A stretch of DNA of 25,136 nucleotides from a virus (IMGVR_UViG_3300025910_000032:1-25136); one strand, 5' to 3'. Counted from the first letter of the stretch, positions 1-6,686 are shown. Notes: generated by a model not told the origin, from the sequence alone. Translations and numbers: made by a program.

Positions 1-1095
1 ATCGGCGGTGCGGTTTGTGCCGTCCCGTGGCCATGCCACCGGCACCGCCGCGCCGATCTGCTTCATTGCGGCCACGTGCTGGATGGAAAGCGCGTCCGCA
101 ACCCGGTAGGTGTGGTGAACGTGGATCACGTCGTTGTCGCGGTCCCACAGGATCAGCACCGCCGCAAACGGATGGCCGATTCCGAAGTCGATGCCCCACA
201 ACTTTGACCAATGCTGCGGGATATATTCGATCGGCGCCTCAATGATCGATTCCTCCGGCGCCATGAAGATACGGCCCGAACCCAACGTCGGCACGCCGCG
301 GGCGCGCGCCTCGCGTTCGTGCGCGAGATAGCCGTCGAGCATCTTCTTTCGCGCGGCCTGCGGGATGTGCAGCGCATCATCCAGCGTCATCATGGTGATG
401 CCGCGGTCGTCTGAGGGGTCGTCAAGGAACCGCAGCACGACGTCGGAGCGGCCCTGCAGCGGCGTAAACGTCAGCCATGAAATACCGTCCTTTTCACCGA
501 TGCGGGCGATGCCCTCGGCGTAGATGACGATCGGCGGCTCCTCGTCAAACCAAATCCAGTCGAGGCCCTCGCCCTGGAACTTCTGCCGGCCCTGCTCATA
601 GGATTTGAACTTACCGATCGAGATGCCGCCTGACTTGTGGCGGACTTGGATCGTGTCGTAGGCATCGGTGACGCCGCGCGCCAGCGACGGCTTGTCGGTG
701 AAGGCATCCTTCGGAATCATCCCGGTGCCAAACAGAGCATCGACGCCAGGCGGCCCGCAGAGCTTCTTCTGCTGGATGTCGCGCACCAAAAGCGAGGTCT
801 CGCCGCAGATCCAGCCCATGGTCGGCTGCTCGAATACCCGCCCCTTCCAGTCGTCCGGGTATTCGCCAGTCAGATGGCAGGCCGCCTCGAATGCTCCGGT
901 CTCAGTCTTGCCGTTGCGGTTGCCCGCCATCAGCAGCCGCTCACGCTTGGTCCGGCCGAGGTCGAGATGCGCCTTCTGCTTCGGGTGCGGCTTGAACGAC
1001 CTAAAGCGCTCGTAGGTCTCGGCATACTCGATGATGTCGAGCGCCTCGGTGAGCTCGCGCAGTTCCTCAAGCGACGGCTCGGCCCGCTCGGTCAC
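1..1095 (-). CDS. terL: Terminase large subunit (C-terminus beyond the left edge)
   Basis: DNA-packaging motor ATPase/nuclease that cuts concatemers and pumps DNA into the prohead. My reading of the reverse strand gives 365 codons open at the window edge. A Walker A motif (AGNRNGKT) lies near residues 55-62, a Walker B (WIWFDEEPP) near the middle, a coupling motif (LTFTPLQG) follows, and an RNase H-like nuclease start (GIDFGIGHPFAAV) is visible near residue 310. The start is a GTG sharing GTGA with the small-subunit stop, with GGAGG seven bases ahead. Only the end of the nuclease domain is missing. The order terS-terL and the coupled start support the call. Confidence 0.93.
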   Translation of the reverse strand, partial: MTERAEPSLEELRELTEALDIIEYAETYERFRSFKPHPKQKAHLDLGRTKRERLLMAGNRNGKTETGAFEAACHLTGEYPDDWKGRVFEQPTMGWICGETSLLVRDIQQKKLCGPPGVDALFGTGMIPKDAFTDKPSLARGVTDAYDTIQVRHKSGGISIGKFKSYEQGRQKFQGEGLDWIWFDEEPPIVIYAEGIARIGEKDGISWLTFTPLQGRSDVVLRFLDDPSDDRGITMMTLDDALHIPQAARKKMLDGYLAHEREARARGVPTLGSGRIFMAPEESIIEAPIEYIPQHWSKLWGIDFGIGHPFAAVLILWDRDNDVIHVHHTYRVADALSIQHVAAMKQIGAAVPVAWPRDGTNRTAD

Positions 1096-1625
1096 TTCGC
1101 CACCTCCGAGAACTCACCCTCAATGACGGCGGGATCGTTGCCGATCAGCTTTTCGAATTGCTCGGGAAAGCGCCGGCGGAACTCGGCAATCTTCTGCGCG
1201 GCCGCAGACACATCCATCTTCCGCGTCACCGTCTTGTGCACGTGAAGCGTCTGCGTGGCGCCAAATCCGGTGCGGTCAAGCACCATCCCGGCCGCCTTCA
1301 GCTTTTCCTTGTTCGTCGCATCCTTGTCCGTCATCACCCCGGTGACCACCGCCGCCGCAATATGCGCCGCCGTCTCCAGCCGCTTTCCCGCCTCCTCGTG
1401 CAGCGCCGCGATCACCCGGGCATCGTGCGCGAGGCGATGCCCCGTCACCCGCAGCGACCCGGGGTGTCCGTCGACATACCCCGCCTGCCGCGCCGCCAGC
1501 GTGTTGTTCCGCCGGCGCCGCTGATCCAGCAACGCCAGCACAAACCGCCGCTGCATCGGATTAAGCGCCAGCATCGCCGGCCCAAATTCAGGAAGTTCGT
1601 CCGGATTTATGAGAGCGGTGGACAT
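1092..1625 (-). CDS. terS: Terminase small subunit
   Basis: This 177-residue protein lies directly before the large terminase and overlaps it by four bases. The N-terminal part (residues ~20-75) reads NPMQRRFVLALL...RQAGY, the helix-turn-helix pattern of Terminase_2-type small subunits that recognise the packaging site. The middle carries a long charged helix with KDATNKEKLKAAGMVLDRTG, typical of the oligomerisation segment. No good Shine-Dalgarno precedes the ATG. Instead ATAAC-TT-GTTAT, a 12-base palindrome, lies directly upstream of the start and could be an operator. The upstream region holds repeated CCGCCGAA(ATTT) elements that could be its DNA target. Confidence 0.85.
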   Translation of the reverse strand: MSTALINPDELPEFGPAMLALNPMQRRFVLALLDQRRRRNNTLAARQAGYVDGHPGSLRVTGHRLAHDARVIAALHEEAGKRLETAAHIAAAVVTGVMTDKDATNKEKLKAAGMVLDRTGFGATQTLHVHKTVTRKMDVSAAAQKIAEFRRRFPEQFEKLIGNDPAVIEGEFSEVAK

Positions 1626-1648
1626 GATAACTTGTTATTCGGAACAGG

Positions 1649-1698
1649 CCGCCGAACAACGCACCGCCGAAATTTCCGGCAAACCGCCGCCGAAATTT
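1649..1698. repeat. Three direct repeats CCGCCGAA(ATTT)
   Basis: CCGCCGAA occurs at 1649-1656, 1664-1671 and 1687-1694. The last two continue as AAATTT, giving 12 identical bases 23 bases apart. The repeats sit immediately upstream of the small terminase start. A TerS binding/packaging site or a late-promoter activator site are both possible; neither is shown by sequence alone. Confidence 0.45.
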
Positions 1699-1905
1699 GG
1701 GAGAAAGCCGCGTGAGAGAAGGATTACGTCGATATATCAACACGATGCCGATTTTCCCCCTACCCCCCTCCCCGCCGGGTCTTTTGGCTGGCAACCCCTG
1801 GCATCTGCGCATGCCTATCAGCAACCGATTGACACGTGACTGACACGGCCTCGCGCGCGTATCCACTAATCCATAGAGATATCAATGAGATACCGGATAG
1901 CTGAT

Positions 1906-1922
1906 GTTCCCACGATAGGAAC
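1906..1922. promoter_or_regulatory. Inverted repeat GTTCC-N7-GGAAC
   Basis: A perfect 5-base inverted repeat with a 7-base spacer lies in the gene-free stretch ahead of the terminases. A related element, CGTTCC-N6-GGAACG, lies at 7694-7711. No T-run follows, so a protein-binding site is more likely than a terminator. Function unknown. Confidence 0.3.
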
Positions 1923-1968
1923 AGCACGGTGTTGGGCTGAGAGCGTGCAACGCTAAAACACCTGCTAT

Positions 1969-1982
1969 GTGATTGAAATCAC
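1969..1982. promoter_or_regulatory. 14-base palindrome GTGATT-GA-AATCAC
   Basis: A perfect palindrome with 6-base arms lies just beyond the 3' end of the leftward gene ending at 2014. There is no U-tract on either side, so it resembles an operator more than an intrinsic terminator. Its target is unknown. Confidence 0.3.
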
Positions 1983-2013
1983 TGTCGTTAACGCACTTGC
2001 GAGATGAATGAGG

Positions 2014-2277
2014 TCAATCCAGCACCTCGTCTGGCAACCGATCACGCGGCAACCAGATGTGCTGTCCGTCGGCGGTTTCGAACATGAACAGGCACTCGCG
2101 ATCCTGCGCATATTCGACCAGCGTTGCGCGCCGGATGAAGCGGCATTTGGCTGGCACACGACCAAGGCTGACTATCTCGGGATGGTGTTCGCTGTTCAGC
2201 ATGATCGGACCAACGTACGTAGCTTGCTCGCCTTTGGGAAGCGGACCTGCGTATCTGCTCGACCTTCTCTGTGGCAT
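2014..2277 (-). CDS. Small conserved-looking phage protein, function unknown
   Basis: An 87-residue protein I do not recognise. It is rich in alternating hydrophobic/charged segments (ECLFMFETADGQHIWLPRDRL), suggesting a small beta fold, with a basic stretch (KCRFIRRATLVEYAQDRE) in the middle. The second of two nearby ATGs was chosen because GAGG lies exactly six bases before it, while the upstream ATG at 2283 abuts that GAGG. It stands alone on the leftward strand between the terminases and a divergent two-gene island, so it may have its own promoter in 2284-2500. Confidence 0.6.
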   Translation of the reverse strand: MPQRRSSRYAGPLPKGEQATYVGPIMLNSEHHPEIVSLGRVPAKCRFIRRATLVEYAQDRECLFMFETADGQHIWLPRDRLPDEVLD

Positions 2278-2507
2278 GTACATCCTCGGCTATTCGCCTT
2301 CGTCGTGGTCCTCGCTCGCGGGCTCGCTGCGGAAGGAAAAGAGCGCGCACGTGTGGACGCGCGATGTCGATGCACCTGATTGCGAAAGCGATCAACGCAC
2401 CGCAAATTTATGCAGCATTTTCAATGGCTCATTGTTTGTGTGCGAACGATGATCGTCGCTACGGTGCGTTGCTGGCCGAAATCGATAGTTTACACCTTGC
2501 GGCAACC

Positions 2508-2813
2508 ATGGCGCCGCCTCGTCACCCTCTCAGATTGCATATCGTTTCGCTGTTTCGGCGTGGCGAACTGGTGTCGGTGCACGAGGCCACGCTGATCTGC
2601 GATGCGTCGCGCCAGGCGATCACGAAATGGCTCAAGGTCGAGGGGATCGACGTCGAGGCACACCGACTGGCCTATCTGGCGAAGCGCAGGACGGCGGCAG
2701 AGCGTCATCTGGAAGGATTACCACCGCTGCGACGGCCCACCAAGGCACAGATGCGCGCCGAAATCGAAAGGGCTGTGAGGTCATTCAATGCTGCGAACAA
2801 ATCGACGCACTAG
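2508..2813 (+). CDS. Putative helix-turn-helix DNA-binding protein
   Basis: About 101 residues if translation starts at the ATG at 2508. The frame is open upstream, and ATG at 2364 would give 149 residues; neither has a strong ribosome site, so the start is uncertain. Residues ~22-45 (VSVHEATLICDASRQAITKWL) read as a helix-turn-helix of the MerR/excisionase-like or generic phage type. The C-terminal third is basic and helical. It is the first gene of a rightward pair set within leftward genes, and the next gene's start overlaps its end by 26 bases. A transcription regulator role is inferred from the HTH only. Confidence 0.6.
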   Translation: MAPPRHPLRLHIVSLFRRGELVSVHEATLICDASRQAITKWLKVEGIDVEAHRLAYLAKRRTAAERHLEGLPPLRRPTKAQMRAEIERAVRSFNAANKSTH

Positions 2814-2988
2814 CCTCGATCAGCGAGAGCGCGCGGCCGCACATTGGCGCAAGTGGAACGAGGTTCGGCCGTGGTTGTTGAAATGTCCGGGATGCGAGCA
2901 TGAGGGTATTGTGCGCACGACACTCAAGAGGCTGCGAGCATCGAATTTGATTTGCTCGAAATGCAGCCGTCCACTGTGGCGGAAATAG
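2788..2988 (+). CDS. Small zinc-ribbon protein
   Basis: A 66-residue basic protein with two knuckles, CPGC (residues ~33-36) and CSKC (~57-60), separated by about 20 residues. This is the spacing of a zinc ribbon. The ATG has GAGG seven bases upstream and lies inside the preceding HTH gene, so the two are translationally linked. Its last 65 bases overlap the 3' end of the leftward gene ending at 2924, a convergent overlap. It probably binds nucleic acid or a protein partner; no specific function is recognisable. Confidence 0.7.
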   Translation: MLRTNRRTSLDQRERAAAHWRKWNEVRPWLLKCPGCEHEGIVRTTLKRLRASNLICSKCSRPLWRK

Positions 2989-3511
2989 TTGCCGCCTTGG
3001 CCCTGCGCCGGCGCGCGCGGGCACTCGCCTTGCCGGCCTTGCGCTGGTGTCTTTTGCGTTGCGACTCGGTCATCACCGCAAACCGCTTTTTGCCTAATTC
3101 GCGGGCCTTTTTCTTCGTAAACAGCCAGGTCGGACGCGTGGAACCAGCCATCGCTGGTTGACGAGGCCTTTTCCGCGCCGAAAGCTGGTCTTTGAGCGGT
3201 GCAAATCGCTCGTCGTCGACCACCAGCACCAGGGCGAGACCAGTGCCCTTGAGCATCTTGCCGAGGCTTTCCCACCCGAACGTGCGCCGTGCGCTCGCCA
3301 TGCGGTGGTTGCGGTGCTTGTGCGACGGCTTGCCCGGGTTCTTGGTGAGCAGCTTCTGCGCGTTGCCTTTCGCGAGTTCGCCGGCCATCTCGATCTGCTC
3401 GAGCGTGGTGTTCAAATCGTCGATGCGGTCCATGAACCCGTCCTGCAGCGCCTCGTAATCGAGGATCACGCGATAGAGCTCGTAGTCCTGCGAGCGAATC
3501 GGCGCGGTCAT
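2924..3511 (-). CDS. Very basic protein of unknown function, last gene of the leftward operon
   Basis: A 195-residue protein. The N-terminal ~50 residues (LDYEALQDGFMDRIDDLNTT and onward) look like a coiled coil. A central segment (TFGWESLGKMLKGTGLALVL) precedes a lysine/arginine-rich C-terminus (KRHQRKAGKASARARRRRAK), suggesting nucleic-acid binding. Start ATG at 3511 shares ATGA with the preceding gene. The C-terminal end overlaps the convergent zinc-ribbon gene by 65 bases, so the last ~20 residues may be poorly conserved. Function not recognised. Confidence 0.65.
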   Translation of the reverse strand: MTAPIRSQDYELYRVILDYEALQDGFMDRIDDLNTTLEQIEMAGELAKGNAQKLLTKNPGKPSHKHRNHRMASARRTFGWESLGKMLKGTGLALVLVVDDERFAPLKDQLSARKRPRQPAMAGSTRPTWLFTKKKARELGKKRFAVMTESQRKRHQRKAGKASARARRRRAKAATISATVDGCISSKSNSMLAAS

Positions 3512-3672
3512 CGCTGCCTCTCGTTCCATTCGATGATCTCGTCGACCTCGCGACGGTCGACGCCGTTGATCCATAGCCCTATCCGCAAGGACATGCGATT
3601 GAACCAGTTGGCGCTGAGAAGCACGAAAGCTCCAGCGCCTACGGTGGCTGCAAACATCCAAAATTCGCTCAT
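3508..3672 (-). CDS. Small single-span membrane protein
   Basis: A 54-residue protein beginning MSEFWMFAATVGAGAFVLL, one N-terminal transmembrane helix, followed by an amphipathic charged tail (RREVDEIIEWNERQR). AGGTG lies five bases before the ATG, which fixes this start rather than an upstream in-frame one. It overlaps both neighbours by four bases (ATGA), so it belongs to a chain of four coupled genes. Function unknown; small membrane proteins in phage early operons sometimes act in exclusion or host takeover, but nothing here shows that. Confidence 0.6.
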   Translation of the reverse strand: MSEFWMFAATVGAGAFVLLSANWFNRMSLRIGLWINGVDRREVDEIIEWNERQR

Positions 3673-3758
3673 CGTATCACCTGCCACGTCCCCAGCACGC
3701 CCCACATGAGCGTCAGCCCGAGCAGAAATGCCAGGATGCGGCGCGATGCGGGAATCAT
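3669..3758 (-). CDS. 29-residue membrane miniprotein
   Basis: The reading frame runs M-I-P-A-S-R-R then a hydrophobic helix (ILAFLLGLTLMWGVLGTW), a single transmembrane segment with a positive N-terminal flank. The ATG shares ATGA with the stop of the 258-residue gene before it, and its own stop shares ATGA with the next membrane gene. This double coupling and clean membrane pattern support a real gene despite its size. No function can be assigned. Confidence 0.55.
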   Translation of the reverse strand: MIPASRRILAFLLGLTLMWGVLGTWQVIR

Positions 3759-4531
3759 TCCGCGGCCTCCCGTGCGCCCTGGTCGGCGGGCATGGTTGGA
3801 ATCGGCGCCTGTGCTGGCTTGTCCGGCTCGCTGCCGAGTTTCACGGCTTCGGCAAATGTGAGTTTTGACGCCTCGCCCTTGCCGATCGCGCGCATCAGGC
3901 CAACCATGGCCGCGCGTCCGTCTACGAGCTGCGGCGCGCAATCGACGAATTCCCGCGCGTCAAGCAACCGCTGTAGCTTGCCGATTCGGCCGGTCATCTC
4001 GTAGGTCTGCCGCAGTGCGATCTTGCGTAGCGTGCCAGGGTCAGGCGCCCATATGTAATCGTGCGGCTTACCCTTCTCGTCGGTGCCGCAATCGTGCCGG
4101 AACCACAACTTTGCCGCGGCATCCACAGCCCAGCACGGCACATCGTCGAGCACTTCGAGATAGACGTCGGCGCGCGCGCCCTCCGCCAAATCTGATTTCC
4201 GCTCGCCGGCGAGCACCGTGAGCAGTTTTGACACCACCGTCGCGGTGACGGTCTCGGCCTCGACGCTTTCAGCGGGTGTTTGCCGCAGGTAGGAGCGTAA
4301 GTTGTCGACGTGGCTCCGCATCTCCTCCCGCTGCGCTTGGCTCGGCATCAGTTCCGCCGGCAGGACCAGCACCTCGCCCCTCTCGAACTCCCGCGTCCCC
4401 GGTTTCAGTTGCACCTCGAGCCGCACGGCGGCGGTCGAGCGCGCCACCCATTGCGGCAATGATGGTAGCGTCGCGGGTCGGCGGGGATCCGGAAGCTTGA
4501 GCGGCTCGTGTTTGACCAGTTCGGTTGCCAT
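3755..4531 (-). CDS. Conserved-looking early phage protein, function unknown
   Basis: A 258-residue soluble protein. A proline-rich N-terminus (residues 1-30) leads to a mixed region and a central helical domain (QREEMRSHVDNLRSYL ... VVSKLLTVLAG), with a later segment DVYLEVLDDVPCWAVDAAAK and GRIGKLQRLLD. The spacing of short helices resembles proteins that follow phage replication-initiator genes, but I cannot name a family. The ATG has AAGGA eight bases upstream. The first 263 bases overlap the end of the replication gene in another frame, an unusually long same-strand overlap. It ends with ATGA coupling to a miniprotein gene. Confidence 0.7.
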   Translation of the reverse strand: MATELVKHEPLKLPDPRRPATLPSLPQWVARSTAAVRLEVQLKPGTREFERGEVLVLPAELMPSQAQREEMRSHVDNLRSYLRQTPAESVEAETVTATVVSKLLTVLAGERKSDLAEGARADVYLEVLDDVPCWAVDAAAKLWFRHDCGTDEKGKPHDYIWAPDPGTLRKIALRQTYEMTGRIGKLQRLLDAREFVDCAPQLVDGRAAMVGLMRAIGKGEASKLTFAEAVKLGSEPDKPAQAPIPTMPADQGAREAAE

Positions 4532-5042
4532 TTCGAGAATCCTTCACCCAGGTGCCCATGAACGCGGCATCCCAGTTTGCTTTGGTGGTCACTGATCGAT
4601 TTGCGTTGGCGTCGCACCATTCGCGCATCCGTACGGCGCGATCGTCGACATCGGCAGGGCTCATCCCGAGTTTTGCAGCCTCGTCGTAGTGCTTCTGATT
4701 TGGTTTCCAGTCGGGTGGAAGTTTGTGGCCGCGCTCTTTCTTTTCTTTCTTATTAACTACCTCTGAATGCTTCTTATCTTCCCTTAAGAAAGAAAGAGCA
4801 TTATCGCCGACATCGGGTGGTGTCGGGTGGATGTCAGGTTGATCGGGTGGATGTTCGCGCTTGCGTCTCCGGTATTCCCGGTCCCAAGTGCGCCGCTTTT
4901 CCGCCGTTTCGTCCACTCCATGTCGGGTGGATACCGCACGCTCCATGGAGCGAACGGCGACGATGATCATCTCCAGCGGAATGCAGTTTTTCAGCATCTC
5001 CGTGATCATGTCTGCGATCGGGGTTGGGTTGGGTTTGGTCAT
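4269..5042 (-). CDS. Phage replication protein, helicase-loader/DnaT-like
   Basis: A 257-residue protein. An N-terminal segment with EKRRTWDREYRRRKRE is followed by a proline-rich linker (~residues 62-80). A domain then reads LPPDWKPNQKHYDEAAKLGM ... VTTKANWDAAFMGTWVKD (~residues 108-168), the W/F-rich pattern of DnaT-like or phage replication-organiser C-terminal domains that load helicase. A low-complexity tail follows. Start shares ATGA with the nuclease gene upstream. The linker is encoded by iteron-like repeats and the next part by an AT-rich block, reminiscent of lambda O with its internal origin. The last 263 bases are also the start of the next gene, so the tail (after ~residue 170) is dual-coded. 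Confidence 0.72.
   Translation of the reverse strand: MTKPNPTPIADMITEMLKNCIPLEMIIVAVRSMERAVSTRHGVDETAEKRRTWDREYRRRKREHPPDQPDIHPTPPDVGDNALSFLREDKKHSEVVNKKEKKERGHKLPPDWKPNQKHYDEAAKLGMSPADVDDRAVRMREWCDANANRSVTTKANWDAAFMGTWVKDSRNGNRTGQTRAAQASGSPPTRDATIIAAMGGALDRRRAARGATETGDAGVREGRGAGPAGGTDAEPSAAGGDAEPRRQLTLLPAANTR
4711..4930. other. Candidate replication origin inside the replication gene
   Basis: TCGGGTGG occurs exactly at 4711, 4813, 4823, 4843 and 4923, with a degenerate copy TCAGGTTG at 4834. The four central copies are spaced 9-11 bases apart, about one helical turn. Beside them, 4741-4800 is strikingly AT-rich for this genome and flanked by an 11-base perfect inverted repeat, GCTCTTTCTTT (4733-4743) and its complement (4789-4799). 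Iterons plus an easily melted block within an initiator gene is the classical lambdoid origin layout. Origin function is inferred. Confidence 0.6.
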
Positions 5043-5566
5043 GCTGATGCGCGATGCTCCGGCGGCACCATGCGATCATTTACAAACTGCATGACGTGTC
5101 TGGCGCAGTCGAATGGATCCTTGAATATCTCCGAGCCAGTGAAGCGCAGCACCGGATGGCCGGCGGCCTGCATCTTGCGGTCACGCTGCTTGTCCCGCGC
5201 GGCCTGGGCCTTGGTTCGCTCATGGTAATCGTGACCGTCACACTCGATAAAAGTGAGAAGGTCGCCGTCGCGATAAACCCAGTCGACGCGGTATTCTTCA
5301 AATTTGTACTGCGGGATGAGAAGCCTGGATTCGCGCGGCCAGTGAGGAAGTTCATGCTGCCCGGCCAATACCAAAGTAAAGCCTGGCATCCCATCGAACC
5401 GCTCAAGAAATAGCAGCGCAGCACCGAGCATCACTTCGATAGGGCTTTCGCACAGTCGGGAGAGCTTGCTATCGATCAGGTGATAGAACCACGCATCGAC
5501 AAAGGCCTGCTCGTCGAGCCTTTCCACAATTTGGATTGATAGTTTTGTCACGTCGATTCCGCTCAT
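5039..5566 (-). CDS. DUF559/Vsr-like PD-(D/E)XK endonuclease
   Basis: A 175-residue protein. CESPIEVML at residues 39-47 supplies a conserved glutamate, YRVDWVY gives D95, and LLTFIECDGHDYHE gives E108 with the EC-D-G-H pattern. KDKQRD-like and RFTGSEIF segments follow. This is the core of the DUF559/very-short-patch-like restriction-fold nucleases. Start chosen at the ATG preceded by GAGGGTGGG, which also shares ATGA with a possible 11-residue miniORF. Position in the replication operon suggests a role in DNA processing, repair or attack on host DNA. The exact substrate is unknown. Confidence 0.75.
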   Translation of the reverse strand: MSGIDVTKLSIQIVERLDEQAFVDAWFYHLIDSKLSRLCESPIEVMLGAALLFLERFDGMPGFTLVLAGQHELPHWPRESRLLIPQYKFEEYRVDWVYRDGDLLTFIECDGHDYHERTKAQAARDKQRDRKMQAAGHPVLRFTGSEIFKDPFDCARHVMQFVNDRMVPPEHRASA

Positions 5567-5594
5567 CCCACCCTCACCTGTTCGTTTGTCTTCC

Positions 5595-5756
5595 TCATCG
5601 CGTCACCGCCAGTTGCATGTCGATATTGGCGAGTTCCTCGGCGAGCTTTGCGGCGTCCTCGGTGCGCTTCTGCCGCTCAGCCAGCTCGGCCGCCCGTCGC
5701 AGGATCGAATGGAATGCCTCGAGTTCGGCGCGGGACATGGGCGGCTGCTGTTTCAT
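5595..5756 (-). CDS. 53-residue helical protein between RusA and the nuclease
   Basis: The protein is almost wholly helical and charged (MSRAELEAFHSILRRAAELA ... RTEDAAKLAEELANIDMQLA), consistent with a small coiled-coil adaptor. Start ATG at 5756 shares ATGA with the end of the rusA-like gene. An inner ATG (residue 7, MSRAEL) is an alternative start. Its stop overlaps a tiny ORF (5598-5563, 11 residues) that in turn shares ATGA with the nuclease gene. The chained junctions support translation of this gene. Function unknown. Confidence 0.65.
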   Translation of the reverse strand: MKQQPPMSRAELEAFHSILRRAAELAERQKRTEDAAKLAEELANIDMQLAVTR

Positions 5757-6157
5757 GCGCACGGCCTCACTGTCACCCTCACACCCAGCGGCGCATGGCC
5801 AAACTCGACCACCAGCCGGCGCATGTGCTTTGGGGAATCGTCCTCGATCGCCTCGATCTTGCGCAGATAGTCGATCACGATCTTCAGCCCATTATCGAGG
5901 TCGAGTTTGCTATTCTCGGAAAACACCACCAGCAGTTCGAACCTGGGAACCTTCAGCAGCCGCAGCGGGCTGAGGCGGCGCCCCTTTGCCGCCAGCACGT
6001 AGGCGTTGGCGACGTTCTTCCATGCGTTGGTGGCCCGCAGCGAGGAGAAGTCGAGTTTTCGCGTGCGGTTCACCGACGGCGGCGTCGGCAGGTCGATGAC
6101 CATGTTCGGCGGCACCGCAAACGGCGGATCGGCAAAGCTGGTGGTTGGCGCGTCCAT
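5753..6157 (-). CDS. rusA: RusA-like Holliday junction resolvase
   Basis: A 134-residue protein with the RusA signature. DLPTPPSVNRTRK near residues 22-34 is the typical beta-strand/NxxR start. KLDLDNGLKIVIDYL at residues 84-98 provides the acidic D86/D88 pair, and IEDD near 104-107 supplies further catalytic acids before the final strand VEFG. RusA dimers cut four-way junctions made during phage recombination and replication. The start overlaps the preceding stop by one base (TAATG). Length fits the family (about 120-140). Neighbours are replication genes, consistent with the role. Confidence 0.88.
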   Translation of the reverse strand: MDAPTTSFADPPFAVPPNMVIDLPTPPSVNRTRKLDFSSLRATNAWKNVANAYVLAAKGRRLSPLRLLKVPRFELLVVFSENSKLDLDNGLKIVIDYLRKIEAIEDDSPKHMRRLVVEFGHAPLGVRVTVRPCA

Positions 6158-6666
6158 TATTCCGCGGCTTCCTTCACGGGCTCCGGCGGATCAACCGGAC
6201 GCTTCTTCTTGAACGCGGCCATGAGCGTCGATTGCCCGTCGTGCCAGCCGGAAACCCACTGCTGCTGCGCTTCAGCCGAAAGCGAAACCGGCGCGCGGCA
6301 TTCCTGCCCCTCCATGCCGGCCACGCGGCCTTGGTCCATGTAGTCGACCAGCGGCTCGAACAGGTTGGTCTGCGTGCCTACCTTCAGGCCAGCCAGCCGC
6401 GCCAGGCGCATGGTGCGCTCGACCATGGCCTTCATCTTCTTGTCCGTTCCGGCGATGATCAGATCCTTGATGTCGGCCAGGGCACCCTTGCCGAGATCGG
6501 ATTTGGCGAGGTCGGCGATCGCTGTCCGATCATTCTTCGCCGCTTCGACCAGTGCGTCAGCCTGCTCGTATTTGCGCTTGTGATGAAACGTCAGCGCGCG
6601 TTTTTCGTCCTCGGTGAGCGTGGAATTTTGACCTGCCGTCGGTAGTCCGTCCTTTTTCTTCGCCAT
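6157..6666 (-). CDS. Phage protein with C-terminal ribosome-modulation-factor-like segment
   Basis: A 169-residue protein. Residues 15-100 are helical and charged (TEDEKRALTFHHKRKYEQAD ... DKKMKAMVERTMRLARLAG). Residues ~111-146 read DQGRVAGMEGQECR ... QQWVSGWHDGQ, the G-x-x-A-G and W-x-x-GW-x-x-G pattern of the Rmf/CrpP family found at the end of many alphaproteobacterial phage early proteins. The ATG at 6666 has GGAG seven bases upstream; the ATG six bases earlier is too close to it. Binding to ribosomes is a possibility by analogy only. Confidence 0.68.
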   Translation of the reverse strand: MAKKKDGLPTAGQNSTLTEDEKRALTFHHKRKYEQADALVEAAKNDRTAIADLAKSDLGKGALADIKDLIIAGTDKKMKAMVERTMRLARLAGLKVGTQTNLFEPLVDYMDQGRVAGMEGQECRAPVSLSAEAQQQWVSGWHDGQSTLMAAFKKKRPVDPPEPVKEAAE

Positions 6667-6686
6667 TCCCATTCTCCTGTTGTGAA

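Larger units (their letters stand above)
1626..2013. other. Gene-free stretch upstream of the terminase genes
   Basis: No convincing gene is seen in these ~390 bases; the reading frames here lack a ribosome site and recognisable composition. The stretch holds CCGCCGAA three times (1649, 1664, 1687), the last two extended to CCGCCGAAATTT. It also holds a pyrimidine-only tract (1752-1774 apart from one A), an inverted repeat GTTCC-N7-GGAAC (1906-1922) and a palindrome GTGATT-GA-AATCAC (1969-1982). It probably carries the leftward late promoter for terS/terL and perhaps the packaging site. I could not identify a clear -35/-10 pair. Confidence 0.55.

Noticed and set aside
637-1245. Rightward 202-residue open frame
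   Set aside because: It is antisense to the terminase genes; high GC and strong codon bias in the real frame leave long shadow frames.
1588-1866. Leftward 92-residue frame over the terS start region
   Set aside because: It overlaps terS and the repeat region, has no ribosome site, and the composition is Arg-rich shadow-like.
1969-1982. Palindrome as a terminator
   Set aside because: No U-run follows on either strand; an operator is more likely.
5563-5598. 11-residue leftward miniORF between the helical protein and the nuclease
   Set aside because: It has ATGA links on both sides but is only 11 codons, and its bases are mostly the Shine-Dalgarno of the nuclease gene. Kept as a note only.
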